In this document: positions 1 to 11,921 of the stretch, one piece after another
Layout of the letters: each line of letters starts with the position of its first letter
Numbering within the stretch: the first letter of the stretch is position 1
NCBI RefSeq assembly: GCF_949987535.1
Contig: NC_080069.1
Location: 49,900,391-49,964,390 of the forward strand
Length of the DNA: 64,000 nucleotides
Origin: Balaenoptera acutorostrata
Lineage: Eukaryota > Chordata > Mammalia > Artiodactyla > Balaenopteridae
Direction of reading: 5' to 3'
The notes under the pieces: model-generated
The model's input: only the letters and a program-made list of their open reading frames with translations
What the model was told of the DNA's origin: nothing
Databases searched by the model: none
Position numbers and translations under genes: made by a program

Positions 1-65
1 TGCCCCTCTCATGACCCATGCCTTGTATCCACATTCCAGTAACAGATCACTGTCTTTTCCCCTTA

Positions 66-563
66 TCCTTGTGTATCCCTCTTGTTTCCCCATTGCCATA
101 CAATCTGCCAGGACCCTCTCACACGCTTGGGATATGGGCCCAGGGTCCTCATAGCTGAGTGTCCACCTCTTGTTGCCAGGTGACCCTGCCTGCTGCTGGA
201 CGCTTGCCCAGGCTGCCAGTCTCCCATGATGCAGTGCTCTGCCCCCTCACTGCGGATGACCGCCGGGCCTCTCCTATAGTTGTGTCTCTGCCTGTTGCCT
301 GCTGCTGGGGAATTCCTGTATTGTGTTTGCTTCCCATGGCTGGTCTGGCCTCCCTTATCAGGCCCACCCTGCTGCTGCTGACTGAGTCTTATTTCTGAGA
401 GAGAGCATATTTCTTGTTGCCCCTCTGCACCACTTTTATCATCTCTACCATATCCTAATTCAGAAGACTCTCTGTCCTTTTTTAAAGTTGATTTCACTCT
501 TGACTGTGGATCATTAAGAGATACTGTTTTCTCACAGACTGATCCTAAATTGGGGGAGGAGTT
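66..563 (-). pseudogene. 166-codon open, coding-like frame, family not recognised
   Basis: I do not recognise this frame. On the minus strand it is open for 166 codons between a TAA at 564-566 and a stop at 63-65. The first third reads like ordinary protein (for example SLNDPQSRVKSTLKKDRESS, then ELGYGRDDKSGAEGQQ), hydrophilic and rich in K, E, S and D. It is followed by a Q run and a second part rich in G, R and Q. There is no obvious initiator ATG near the upstream end. A possible splice acceptor (C/T-rich run, then ATTTAG) ends at 545, so this could be an exon beginning at 544, but no convincing donor follows. Similar open frames occur on the same strand up to 17.6 kb. The alternative is chance openness in a GC-balanced stretch with CAG-rich segments. 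Confidence 0.3.
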
Positions 564-657
564 TTAGTTTTCGGAAGAAGTTTAAGGTTGTGTGTGGGAC
601 CGTGGGCCTCTTTGTGGAGGTCACATGTCCTTGGATAGGGACCCACATTGTGTGCAC

Positions 658-659
<2 letters not shown>

Positions 660-695
<36 letters not shown>
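660..695. repeat. (TG)n microsatellite
   Basis: This is an uninterrupted TG dinucleotide run of about 18 units, followed by a short GA-rich segment. Confidence 0.97.
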
Positions 696-699
<4 letters not shown>

Positions 700-3600
700 A
701 GAGAGAGAAGAGTCTCCCTTTTTAATACTTTCTGAAAAGCATGTCACTAAATAGAACAAGGAGAAAGGAATGGGGTGGATAGGCATAAGATCAGCCTTTT
801 AATCCTCCAGTTATGTGAAGAAACAATCATATATCATGTTGTGTAGACGGTCCATCTTTCCCCCGTGGCATTTTTCTGGCCTTCATTCTTGGCCTCCTAA
901 TGAACTCAAGATCAGAGTAAAAATGATGGCCATCATGACTGGTAAAACCTGTTAGCAGTAGAAAAATAAGAACGTTAAAAGGTAGTGTTGTACGGTTTCT
1001 GATGAAGAGACCTACAGAGTGATTCCACTTGAGTATTATATGCTGTGTATCTACAAAAACAAGTTGGCACAGGATGTTCAAAACTTGCTGTTCTGTATTA
1101 GGGTGAACGCTGTTCATATTTACTGTACTTCATTCACAGGTGGAGAGAAAGGAATTGATTTAGCTTAATACAAGATTTGGATACTCTCCCTAACCTTACA
1201 CTGGTGTTAAACAGTAGCTGTATGAATACTGCCTTGCAGCTGACCTTTTGGGATTGCTTTTCCCTAGTGATTTTTTTTTCTAATTATTTTTATGTGCATT
1301 TTAAACGGAGTTGCAGGAGGGATGGAATTTAATTGCTCTATTTGTATTTTATCCCTTCACTTTTATGTCTAGGGCAAAAGGTTGTATTTTAATAAATCTA
1401 GGAGGTAATTTATAACTACTACTGGTATTGAAAAAATACCTATGTAGCATGTGCATGTTTTTGTGACTGTGTGGGAGTGTTGGTATGGTTGGATCTCTTC
1501 TCTTCTTTAGCTGTCTTTGCTATATTCAAAGTCTTAAACTGAGATTTCCTACCCTTTTCTGCTTTAAAGACTAGCTGTTTTGGGTGTCCGAAGCTGCACA
1601 TTTCCAGTGTGTGCTTTATTTCTTTCATTTACATCATAGCATAACCACAGATGTGAAGTTCATTTTTGTTTCAAAAGGGGAAAGTCTGGCTGATGCAAAA
1701 GTTGCTTTCTAGGCCCTCTGAAAGTAGATGTTCTACTTTACGCTTTCAGGGTAATCACTAGGATGCAAAATCACTGCTGCTGTCTTGGAAGTAATGGTAA
1801 TCATGCTGCCAAGGAAGGCTAATTGGACCACTGCTGCTGACTTACCTGCCAGGAGACCTGTGCAGCTTTACTGCTGTGGAGACTACTGCAAGGAGAAATC
1901 ACCCTGTTAAACCTAGACACACGTCTGGTCGTTTCTTTGATGCATGAGCTTGAGAGCACTCTAATAGTTTATTTTGAAAAATCCAAGCAAAACTTTAGTG
2001 AATTCAGATCAGATGACAAATCTGTTGTCTGGGGGGTGGTGTGGGCAGTAAAAATTATAGAGCTTAGAACTCCACAGTTGTGGAGTCCAAGACAAACTTT
2101 TGCTCTACGGGATAAAAAGGGCAAATAGCAAAGTCATAGCAAAACAGTGTGAATATAGCAAAGGTAGAATGTGGATCTGTTTGGTGAAGTGCTTAAGTGT
2201 TGGATAGAGATGTAGTGGCATGGTTTTGAGGACCTTCACTGTTAAAAATAATCTCACAGAAGGCTGGACAGCATTGTCCTTTGGTTGACATGCTGGGTTA
2301 GAAACTCTACCAGGCTTTCCTTGTGAATGAAATTGGAATGGTTTCTTTTGGTTGTTGGAGGGAGACCAATAATGCAGTACAGTTAAACATGGACTAACTC
2401 ATTCTAGGTCCCCCCAGCAAAGTTTTAGACATCAGTGGTCTAAGGGATGCTGGGTGAGGAAGCATCTCCCCAGCTCTCCCCACCCATAGCACTCACTGAA
2501 TGACTTATTACATAAAACAAAATCACAGACACAAACTTGTGTAAAGGAAGACCAGTTTCCAAGAATAAGTGGTGCCAAAAGGCAACCTTTGTTTTGAGCG
2601 TGCTGATTTCCATGACCAGATGGAGTATACCCAGTGACTTTATTCCCCAGCTTGGGTTTCACATGCCCCTCTTGGGGTGATGTTATTCTGGGGGAGCCAC
2701 TGTGATTTAGCCATGTTTAACATGGAAGACGCTACTGCAGGCATTGAGCATTTCTACCATGGATGAAGGACCACTGCTGGTCCTTCATGGGCGTGGGTAC
2801 CACCCATCTCAGTGCATCCAGGGAAGGGTCATCTTTTTTCCATATCCCACGCTGAAGAGCAACGGTGGGTTCAGTACCTGCCAGAGCATTTGAACAGATT
2901 CAGAGCACAACGTAAGCAGGCTAAGAAAAGACTGAACACACCCCATTTTCATCTTAAGCCCAGATCCTTTCTGTGGGCCTCCCTCAACTAAGGAAAGGGC
3001 GGAATTCAGGCTCCTCAAACCGAGTGCTGAATTTGGTTGTATCAGTGAAGTGCTTGGGGAAGTCAGAGGAAGGAAGATTGAATATGGACTTGGGATAGTC
3101 TGAGTTGGTCTGGGGAGAGGAAAAGGCCTCAGTTGGACCTAATGCAGGAAAGAGTTTGGCTTGCAAGGAAAAGGAAGGGGGGGAAGTTTATTTGGCTTCA
3201 GCAGCAAGATGAAGATATGCAGGCAAAGAGAGGGGGGCAGTTCCGAGGAGAGCAAGGGACAGAAGAAATGGGAGAAGAAATGGGATTGGGGTCACAGGGT
3301 ATTAGGAACTCCTGTCAGTATCTGAATAGGGTCCTTGTGGGCTGAACATGGTATTTCATAAACAAAATGCTAACTTATTGCAAAGATACTTTGGTTAGAT
3401 AGATGTTTTTCAGGGTAATAATTATTTTTGCTATTTGGTGATTTTTGTTTCACTATACAAGTTAAAAACAAGAAAAAAAATGTGTGACATTTTGATTGCT
3501 GTCCAAGGGGGATTGAGAAGAAATATGCCTTCCACGTCCCCAGAGTTCCTTTTCCTTAGGTTCCCTTCTCTATCCTTTCTATTCAGGTGGGTCATATTCT

Positions 3601-4129
3601 TTTGTCCCTACTCTTCTCTTACCCATCACATCCTGATCTCTGGAAAGGGACTTATAACCACCACTCAAACATTAATATGTTTTAACCAGGGATCAGTTGC
3701 CCCAGAACTTGATCCCTCAGGGAAGAGTAACAAGCCTTGTCGTGTGTCCAGGAGTGTCACTCACTGGGAATCTGAAGAGATTGGGGTGTTAATGGGTCAG
3801 TGTCCTTTTTCAGAGACTAAGAATTATTCCAAGTGAATGGCCTCTTCACCCGCACTCTTTGCTCCTACTCCTTTCAGGATCAGTGTGCTGCTATTAGAAT
3901 GGATTGGTCCTCCTGTTTCTTCCGAGGCCAAGACCTTGGGTTTGTGCATGGAATCCATTTCCTACCAAGACTGCAAGAATCAGAAACCTCTTTGGAGCCC
4001 TTGCCCTGAAAACTGCTTCTGTTTACAGGCTAGTCTCAGGCATGAGATGACTGGGCCCTTTTAGGTAAAACAGTCCTGTGATGAGCAGCTTTCAATGGCC
4101 TGTTCGCTGGACATAAAGTCATAAGCAAA
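696..4129. other. No recognised feature
   Basis: This is unique-looking sequence of moderate GC. Only short open frames are seen (up to 133 codons at 3435-3836, plus), without domain motifs. I see no interspersed repeat that I can name. Confidence 0.4.
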
Positions 4130-5082
4130 TTAATGCAAACACTTCAAGGACTTGACTAGGAACTGATACGTAAGATATGGTCCAGGCCCATAAGGGTTTA
4201 GAAATTCAGATCTTGGAGGTAAAAGCCAACAGCCTAATGCAGAAATCATCCCCTCGTGTCCCTGGTGGTGGTTACCCATCTTGCTTGAGTTCCTTCCCAT
4301 GACCCTCTTATTTGACTGTTCAACCTTTTGTAGAACAGCTCCAGCCCTGACACATTCTCTCCTCAAATACTGAACTAAAAGCCGCTTCCTTGTAACTCCC
4401 TCTCACGGGGGAAATAAATCCCTTTCCACCATCAGACTTCCTCAGGGCAAAAGGAGAAAATGGGGGGCCCATTATAGATGGGCACACAGGGGATCCTCCG
4501 TCCTGGGCTTGGCTGCTACAGAAGCCTGTGTCTCCAGATTAGAGCTAAACAGGATTCCAGAACAGGCGCTGCCTGGATTCTGTGTGTTAGCTGGTCCCTC
4601 TGCATCTGTCCCAGTTGCGGTGTGGCCCCAGGGTCTTAGAGGAAGATGGTTACCTAATAAGAGAGGTGGCAGGGTACAAGGGCTTGGCTATGGCATTTCT
4701 TAGTGTGTCTTTGATTGTAACCTGGCCTAGGGGGTGGGGCTGCAGCAACTCCTCGGGAGGAAGACATTTTAGTAGTCTCGATGGCCAGGAATAGGAAAAA
4801 AAAAATGTCCAAAGTGGGCAACAGCTCAATCTTAGAGGGCAATTCTGGGCATACGTCAGGACCCTAATTCTGATCTCATATTCAGCATTGAATCTCTGAG
4901 CCTCCCCTGCTCTCTCTGTCAGGTCACGGATATTCAGAAGAAATGGGGTTTGATAAAAGAAGGATGGCATGATTTTTTTTTAGGACTAGGTCATCCGGCT
5001 TTTGACCTCTCAAATACTAAAGGTTATTGGCACATGAATAACTGCCGCAAGTCAGGCTTCATCTTTAAGAGGACAGCAGGAT

Positions 5083-5412
5083 TTACGTCCCAGTTTGACT
5101 CCCATTGCTAAGGAACGGACTCTGAATTCTTCTCTTGTTCGTTATTTTATTTGTCAGTAGCTGCCAAACTCTCATGTGGGTCCAAGTTAGACAGTGCTTT
5201 CCAGTTTCTCCTCTCACAGGTGATGCAATTGGAATGACTGGTTTTGATACCAAGGGGAAAAAATGGATTTGAGAATTGTACATGGCAATATGTATTGCTA
5301 GAGCTGGCACTTCTGGGGAACTCGTCTCTACTGTTGAGTTCAAGTCTATATCCTGGTCAGCAGCCGCAGAAATAGGAGTCTCTATTAAATAGGTGGGTTT
5401 TTTGGAGACCAC
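5083..5412 (-). pseudogene. Coding-like open frame, unidentified
   Basis: This is a minus-strand open frame of 109 codons. Its composition resembles a real protein: acidic and Ser/Thr/Pro-rich at the start (VSKKPTYLIETPISAAADQD), then a hydrophobic stretch, then a PV/IP-rich part ending in basic residues. No catalytic or domain motif is visible. It lies just downstream, on the same strand but in another frame, of the relic at 5429-5593. The two share a loose KKxxxLxExPxS pattern, which may mean internal repeats or one frame broken by a shift. The function is unknown. The alternative is chance. Confidence 0.25.
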
Positions 5413-5428
5413 ACACCCAGGAGGATTA

Positions 5429-5593
5429 CCTGAGAAAGGGCTGTTCCACGATTATGCCCTTCTCCAGGCACTCCTTATCGCTGGGGAGATTTTGTCTGAT
5501 CCAACATGACCCTGCTTGGTTAACCTCATCCTGAGAGCTGTCTGAGAAGGGATTTTCCACGAGGAACTGGGTCTTCTTTGGAAAGGGTGTTCT
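5429..5593 (-). pseudogene. Coding-like open frame, unidentified
   Basis: This is a 55-codon minus-strand frame between two stops with no start codon. It reads KKTQFLVENPFSDSSQDEV near its beginning and ends IVEQPFLR. The next bases are CAGGTAATC, which resembles a splice donor, but the in-frame stop lies in the same place. It resembles the neighbouring 5083-5412 frame in its KK-x-LxExP opening. It is best read as part of the same decayed coding-like tract. No family is recognised. Confidence 0.22.
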
Positions 5594-6378
5594 CTACCCC
5601 TGTTGTGCTTAACTCCTGTACAGCGGTCTACTTCCTCTTCTTCAGTCATACCAGGTCTTGAGTTTGGGAAAGAAGCATTAGCATTCATTCATTCACTACT
5701 ATTTGGTTTCCTGTGCCAGAGGAAGTCCCCCACTATATAAAGAGAAGCCCAGAATCGCACTTCCTCATCCTGAAGGGGTCCTTTGATCCTCTTTCCATTC
5801 CTGGCTTGGGAGCGTTAGCTGAGGGCTCTATCACACAACCCTGGAAAGGTCAGGAGGTTCCAGTCTAGTCTGAGCTGGTCTGGCCTGTCTTTCTCCTGTG
5901 AGGAGTCCATAGTGCTGCCAGAGAATCGCTCTCCCCTTCTCTTTGTTTTCTCCTTTCTCTTCATTGCTCCTCTCCTCCCCTCCTCCAGATGCAAGCCTAT
6001 GATTTGGACAAATCTGGGGATTTTATGTTTCAGCTCATTGTCTGCAGTGGTTTTTACCACGACTTGCACAGAGTATCACCAGAGTCATGTTGAATACTCG
6101 TGGTGCTCGGGTCCAGCCCTCAGTAGGTACCCCATAGAGATCCTTGGGTTGAATTCAGTCAGCCAGGCCTTTACTCTGGTTGAACTGCAGCCCTATCAGG
6201 GAGTGGGGAGTCTCAGCCGAGGCGGGGAGTGCTCTGGCACCTTCTTCTCAGAGACTGCCTCTATCCCAGGTGCTTAGGACATGGGGAGGGGCATCTCTAA
6301 TGCAACCCCTTGCTGCTGGAATCCTTTCCTCTTACTCTCAAAAATGGCAGCCTTCTCTTTTCTCTGCACGGTATGCAC

Positions 6379-6725
6379 TGGGGATGGAGGTGGTACTGGT
6401 ACCTGTGGCCTTGGAAAAGAGAGCACACTCCAGGATCTGGACTCCAGAGTTTTTTCATTTCCTTTTCACTTAGTGGTGGCCTGGATACGGAGGCATTTCA
6501 GTCTTAGTATAGTTGGTCTGATCATGCGATGTGGGGGAGGTTTGATTGCTCTGTGGCAGCTGGAGTAGGAGGCCAGGAAGTCAGGTGTCCATCCTCTGGC
6601 AGAGTCCCCTCCACCTTATGGGTTACCCTGGGGAGACTCATACCAAGAGGACCAGCGCTCACTCCATGGCCCTGGCCTCCTGCCCTCCGGGTCTTGATCT
6701 GGATGGGTCCTTCTTTCTGGCTCAT
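6379..6725. repeat. Diverged repeat unit A (partner at 13078-13440)
   Basis: Read by eye, this stretch aligns with 13078-13440 in the same orientation. Both start GGGGATGG and share CTCCAGGAT..CTGG, a TTTTCA-rich segment, a GGTGGYCTGRAT..GAGATATTTCA-like block and, about 300 bp further, TCTTGAYCTGGATGG-like sequence. By eye roughly two thirds of positions agree, with gaps. This suggests an old duplication inside the coding-like tract. I do not recognise it as a catalogued repeat. Confidence 0.3.
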
Positions 6726-6912
6726 CTTATCTGCCCACTTATGGAGTGGGTTACAGAGCAGGCAAAGCCCTGACCGACTAGGAACCAGGGGGCCCCGGAA
6801 GTGCCTTCAGTGTGGAAGGCCCTTAGCGGCAGCTGAGCCTGCAGGGAGGGGGGTGGTCACTGTCTAAGGCAGCCTGTCAGGGTCAGAGCTGTGTTTTCAC
6901 AAGTGCTCTTAC

Positions 6913-7044
6913 CTCGATGTCTTCCTCTTCCTTGTGGGGCTCACTGGCTTTAAGGAAGTTTGTGGTGGAACCTTCCTCTTTCCAGGAAGGCAAGTCCGTG
7001 GTCGTCTCCTCACAGAGTGACTTGATTCTAGGCCACACCACCCT
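6913..7044 (-). pseudogene. Exon-like 44-codon frame ending at a donor consensus
   Basis: This minus-strand frame opens after a TGA at 7045-7047 and runs 44 codons. It contains LPSWKEEGSTTNFLKASEP and ends KEEEDIE. The last GAG codon is followed directly by GTAAGAGC, a good splice-donor match. There is no clear acceptor with a pyrimidine tract upstream, so exon status is unproven. It lies about 200 bp beyond repeat unit A. No domain is recognised. Confidence 0.25.
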
Positions 7045-8464
7045 TCATCATCTGGCCTCAACTGGCTCATAACATATATCACTGGCTCTTCTCCTCTTGG
7101 AATATAACTAGAAAGGGTTTGCAGAGGCCATAACCCGAGGAGCAGTAACAGTCAGAAAGATGAATTCCTCTTCTCTTCTGGATTTGGATTCTGGGTATAT
7201 GCTGAACTCCCTAGATAGCCTTGGTGCCTTCTTCCTCTTTCTAGGTTTCTGAGGAAGGGAATAGATAGTCTTTGATCTCTTGATGCACCCATAAACTGTT
7301 CTTATTTTGTGAGTGCCTCTTATGTGATAGGTACCATGTTTGGTTATTTCACTTGTGGACTGGTGATCCAGCTCATGCTTTAGAATTTCAGAGATTGTTG
7401 GGGGAGATGGGGGCCTTCTCTCCTATTTGCTGTCTTTGGCCTTCTTCTACTATGGGAGTCTCTGCCCTGGGAGCCTGGAACACTGTCCTTGGCAAGCCTG
7501 GTATTATCATTGCCCTACCCCAACTCATGCCAAAGCAGGATTGAACAGGAGCCCTGCAATATCTTTCCTTGTGGCCCCAAGACCACCTCCCCCTCCCCTA
7601 CTTCTCCCTTCTCCAGCCATCAATTGTAGAACCCTTCTAACCCTTGGTGTTTAATAGCTACTGCCCCTGTGTCCTTGGGTTCCACATTTTCTGTCGTAAT
7701 CTCATCCTTTCTCTTGCCCACCCTCACTGACTACACTTACCCTGGAATCCTCCCAGGCTTCTACTCACAAACCAGAGTCTCCAGTGAAGTCCTTTCTCCC
7801 AGGAGAATGTTGATCCCATGAACTCTTAAGGTGAGTGCCTCATATCCATCTGTCCTCTGTAATTATCCCCTTTAAAAACTTATGTTTTGATCAGGAAACA
7901 TGGAGCTGCCAGAGCCTGCCAGTGAGATTCACAATGGCACCCATCACCCCTGGCTAGAATCCTCCAGAGAGTTCTCACTGTCAAGGAGAAACCACTTCTT
8001 GGGCTCTCTACTCCCCTGTTTCAGTTTTCAGGGCTTCCTATCAATGGGTCTTGGTTTTATCCTTTGAAAAATGAAGGCCCGGGCTTAGATGGTTATTTAT
8101 TTCCCTGTTTGCTTCCCAGGTGACTCCTGGCAGTGACTGATTTTAAGGAGGCAGCGGCACCTTGATTTCTGCTTAGGTGACAGCACTGTGCTGGCTGTGA
8201 GTGGCAGGCACAAGCCCCCGACGTGTTCCGCGTTGGAAGAGAAGCCGTCAAGGAGCAGCGGGTCCCGGAGGCTTTGTAGGCTCTGGAAATCCTCAGGCAC
8301 AGCTGGAGTCTTTCTGAAGGATAATAACAGTCACCCACATGGCCCCATCCATCCCACTATGAACGCCAAGATCCCCCTACTTCACCCTCTTCTCAGAAAG
8401 CTTGATCCAGCCCTCTAGCCCGAAGGTGTCTTAACTACCCCTTTTTGGCTTGTGGCTCAGCTTA
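7045..8464. other. No recognised feature
   Basis: There are short open frames only, of which the minus-strand frame at 8097-8300 (67 codons) is mildly protein-like. No repeat family was recognised. Confidence 0.35.
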
Positions 8465-8788
8465 TTTTGTAGCATTTTTCCGGGGCTCTTCATCTTGGTG
8501 AAACTCTGTGGGCAGTGACATGAATGGCTTCTGGGAAGTCTCCTCATATGAGGGTGCACTTGTCCCTGTAGCTGGTGTGTTCTTGACTTTTGGACAGTTA
8601 GCTGGTAATGGTCTACCTCCAACTGGGATGATTGTTGGCTTGCCACGCAAGTTTAGCAGTCTCCACAGGAATAAAATGAGGGGGAGATTCTCAAAGCTTA
8701 TTCCATCGTGAAGTTCACCAGGGCTTCTGTAGGATTCTCTGTCCTCATTGGTGGATTCTGAGGATTCTGTGGCTCCAATTGAAGAAAA
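8465..8788 (-). pseudogene. 108-codon coding-like frame, unidentified
   Basis: This frame is open between TAG (789-791 of the 8-kb block) and TAA at 8462-8464. It lacks an initiating ATG and is therefore easily missed. In order it shows an acidic Ser/Glu-rich start (SSESTNEDRESYRSPGE), a short hydrophobic stretch (about residues 33-45, ENLPLILFLWRLLNL), then KPTIIPVGGRPLPANCPKV and a Ser/Thr/Pro-rich end. An overlapping frame on the same strand (8698-8967, 89 codons) is also protein-like and reads HRRFSHRSKGIPPPARTQ, which suggests a frameshift or splice between them. No family is recognised. Confidence 0.3.
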
Positions 8789-8967
8789 CTAATTTCCTGT
8801 GTTCGGGCTGGGGGTGGGATTCCCTTTGACCGATGGGAAAATCTCCTATGGAGAACACTTTGATATTCTGAGACATTGCTGAATATGTACACGAATAACT
8901 TCCCGGAATTAGGAAAGAAAGATCTTTGACTTCTTTTCTCCATCTTCTCTCTATTCCTTTGAGTCAC

Positions 8968-9745
8968 TGTTCTGTGTGTTCAGTTCAGATGCTCTTCCCA
9001 TTCACTCTTGCCTCCCAGGAGTTTAGACTTACCGAGGTGCAGTTACTTTCCTTCAACCGGTGTGCTTTCATTTTTTAAAATCTTTATTGTATCAACATTA
9101 TAACAATAAATCTCTTTTATAAGTGAAAAGATAAATCCAACAAGCCTGGGAATCTTTCTTTTTTTCCCCTTTTTTCATGTTCTCTTCCTGCCTCATTCAT
9201 AAGTGGATGAGGTATTTATGAGATGAGATATTCATACCTGAATAAAATTTTTATAGTCCCTTACCTTCAGCTACACCTGGGATCAATGTTGGGGTGGGGG
9301 TGGGGTTGCTGCTGAGGGGTTGTAGATATTGATGATCAGACATACGGCCCTTCTCTTTTTATGGCCACTTGTGTGAGGGATATTTTTAATAGGGCTGGAA
9401 GTGATACTTGCCTCTTAAACTCTGTCTTTGGACCTCGGTATTGCTGCTCCGGTATTTGACCACCACAGTTGCACATCAATGAGATGGAGTTTGTCTTAAG
9501 CTTTATTAAACTCTCTCTCTCTCAAGGAGAATAAGTCTCCTAAGGGGTGATTTCCTTCTGTTTTTATGAGCTCTGCAAACCCTTTCTAATTATATTCTAA
9601 GAGAAAATGTCCCAGAGTGCGTATTCAATAGGAGTCCAAATAATAGCGGCTAAGAGGGAATTAGGATCACATTTATTTATAAGCATTTATTGAGCCATTA
9701 CTCTGTAGGTTCTGGCTAGAAGATGGAGCGTGCCAGTGGGATGGA
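8968..9745. other. No recognised feature; G-rich patch
   Basis: A G-rich patch lies near 9290-9320 (runs of 4-5 G separated by T), and a short CT run lies near 9515. The rest is AT-rich with no recognised repeat or gene. Confidence 0.35.
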
Positions 9746-9777
9746 GTTCAAATATGAATGAGAATTCATATTTGAAC
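9746..9777. repeat. Perfect 14-bp inverted repeat with 4-nt loop
   Basis: The left arm GTTCAAATATGAAT (9746-9759) and right arm ATTCATATTTGAAC (9764-9777) are exact reverse complements around GAGA. It would form a 14-bp hairpin or cruciform. No gene or terminator context explains it. Confidence 0.9.
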
Positions 9778-10023
9778 GTGTGACTGTCCTGCCATCAAGA
9801 ACTTAGAAGCTACAGTATCAGAGCTTTCAAGAACGTTGGCTTCTGGGACACTACTTTCTTCCAGACTTTCTCTTAGGTCCTTACAGCTGCTTAGTCCCTC
9901 AGGTTGCCCACAGGTCTACTCACAGCTCTCATCTCACCCTGCACACTGTCTCTGGGTTGCTTTAGACACAACCATGATGGCTTCCACACACGTTGTGCTC
10001 AGTGTCTTCAAGTCTGTTTCTTT

Positions 10024-10334
10024 TTTTTTTTTTTAACAATTTTTTAAAAAATTAATTAATTTATTTATTTTTGGGTGTGTTGGGTCTTCGTTTCTGTGCA
10101 AGGGCTTTCTCTAGTTGCGGCGAGCGGGGGCCATTCTTCATCGCGGTGCGCGGTCCTCTCACTGTCACGGCCTCTCTTGTTGCGGAGCACAGGCTCCAGA
10201 CGCGCAGGCTCAGTAGTTGTGGCTCACGGGCTTAGTTGCTCCGCGGCATGTGGGATCTTGCCAGACCAGGGCTCGAACCCGTGTCCCCTGCACTGGCAGG
10301 CAGATTCTCAACCACTGCACCACCAGGGAAGCCC
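10024..10334 (-). mobile_element. CHR-type tRNA-derived SINE
   Basis: The SINE head (GGGCTTCCCTGGTGG, read on minus) is at the right end. The B-box-like GGTTCGAGCCC lies within the first 80 bp, and the AATAAAT-type tail is at the left end. A perfect 15-bp target-site duplication, CAAGTCTGTTTCTTT, flanks it at 10009-10023 and 10335-10349. It is the short subfamily of about 300 bp, with the GTGAGAGG and GATGAAGAGTGGCCC segments. Open frames within it are shadows. Confidence 0.95.
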
Positions 10335-10939
10335 CAAGTCTGTTTCTTTAGATTGGGGTATGTATGACGTTTCTTTTTATTTTTGAAATTCAAAGTTGTG
10401 TTTTTTAGTATAAGAGTAAAACATCATTATGGAGAGGTCAGGAAATATAGATGAGCAAAAAAAAATACTGACACATGGAGTCAGTCCCTGTTAACATCTA
10501 TGCGTATATCCTTCTAAACCCTTGTCCTCTCTCTCTATAGAATGGTATTTCTCCAGAGTTTTAGTGCACATATCCATATTGTTTTGCAGAAATGATGTCA
10601 GACCCATTTAATCTGACCATTATTATTCTCCATGGAAGGTATCCTGGGCACCTCGCCTAAACTGTCTGTGTTGAATATCCTGCTCCATTCACCCTCCGCT
10701 CGACATTACCCACTGACTGACATCACCATCTAATACGTTTGTGAAGTCTGAGCAACCTGAGTCTGCCCTGAGAATCAGATCGATACCCTCTGCTTGGATG
10801 TGGCTATCAAGTTTTGCCAATTCTGTGTCACAGACACCTCTGGAGTTTACTCGGCATCCCACTGTCTTTGCCTTAATTTAGGCCTTCACTAAATCTTGCC
10901 CAGATGACTTTGGGTCCAGCCCTTACTCCAACTTGTCAA

Positions 10940-11330
10940 TCTTTCACACCCCGTCAAAGTCATTTTCCTAAGGTGCAAATATGATTCAGGCATTTCTCTG
11001 CTTAAAATCCTTCACTGGCTCCTAAGGAGTCTGGACTCCTTAGCAAAGCCTTTAATGATATGACTCCTGCACAGCTCTCATTGCTTATCTCTTATCCCAT
11101 CACTCCTCTTTCCATGAGCTTTGGAGCCACACTTAACCACATAGTAGCTCCCAATCTTTGTGCTTTCTCTTCCCTTTCCCAGGGACATTCTTTATCTTTT
11201 TCCACCTTAGGCTAACTTCCACATGTGCTTCTGCAGTCCCTGCCCCTCAGCTACCCAGAACTCTTCAAGGGGCATCACATATCCGACCATCTTCGTGGCC
11301 ACCCGGCTTTGAGCCCATACTGCTGGAGGT
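10940..11330 (+). mobile_element. L2 LINE fragment
   Basis: The stretch with CTCTGCTTAAAATCCTTCA, CTCCTTAGCAAAGCCTTTAATGAT and later AGCCACAC..CTTTCCCAGGGACATTC follows the L2 3' half in order, heavily diverged. Family recognition is by memory of the consensus. The boundaries are approximate. Confidence 0.6.
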
Positions 11331-11904
11331 TGGAAAGAGACTTAGAGAGTTAGAAATGTGTCCTGTGAAGGAAGCAGGGCAGGTTATCTCAGCCACTGCT
11401 AGCAGAAGCAAGAGGTTCTCAGAGCAAACAATGGGCCCTGCATCACCGGAACAAAGATGGCGTGTGGCCATCACTCTTTTCCAGGGGCCCAAGCACTGTA
11501 CATTGGGCTTAATGACTTCTTAAAAAAAAAAAAAAAAAAAAACCATTGCCTCGTTCCAAAAAGGATTTAAAATGTCACACAGACATGAGACACTCTAATA
11601 GAATGAGATATGGGAAATTAAAAAAAAGAAAAAATAGGTAAAGAAACTGTGCCAAAGGGAAAAGGCAGGTCATAGTAACCTGAAGTCAAGAGCTACCACT
11701 ACTACCTCATTATATTTTTGGTAGAGGGGAGTCACAGGTTTAGCTCTAAGCATTAAGTTATCCCACTTAAAAGAGGGGGAAACATGATCATTACCACAGA
11801 TCTGTGATTAAGAAGCAGCACGGTCATTCCTGGGACTGAGACCCAAGAGGCATTCCTATTGGACCTCTCTTCTCAGCACCTATGGGTTCTTTCCCCTTTA
11901 GGGA
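11331..11904. other. No recognised feature; poly-A run
   Basis: An A run at 11522-11542 could be a retroelement tail, but I cannot name an element in front of it. The rest is unassigned. Confidence 0.4.
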
Positions 11905-11921
11905 CCGTCTGAGATATTATT

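Noticed and set aside
3435..3836. Plus-strand frame of 133 codons
   Set aside because: Length alone is not enough; it has mixed hydrophobic composition without motif and no supporting neighbours on that strand.
6780..6867. A plus-strand KCLQCGRP motif resembling half of a CCHC zinc knuckle
   Set aside because: The histidine and last cysteine are missing and the surroundings do not look like gag, so it is taken as chance.
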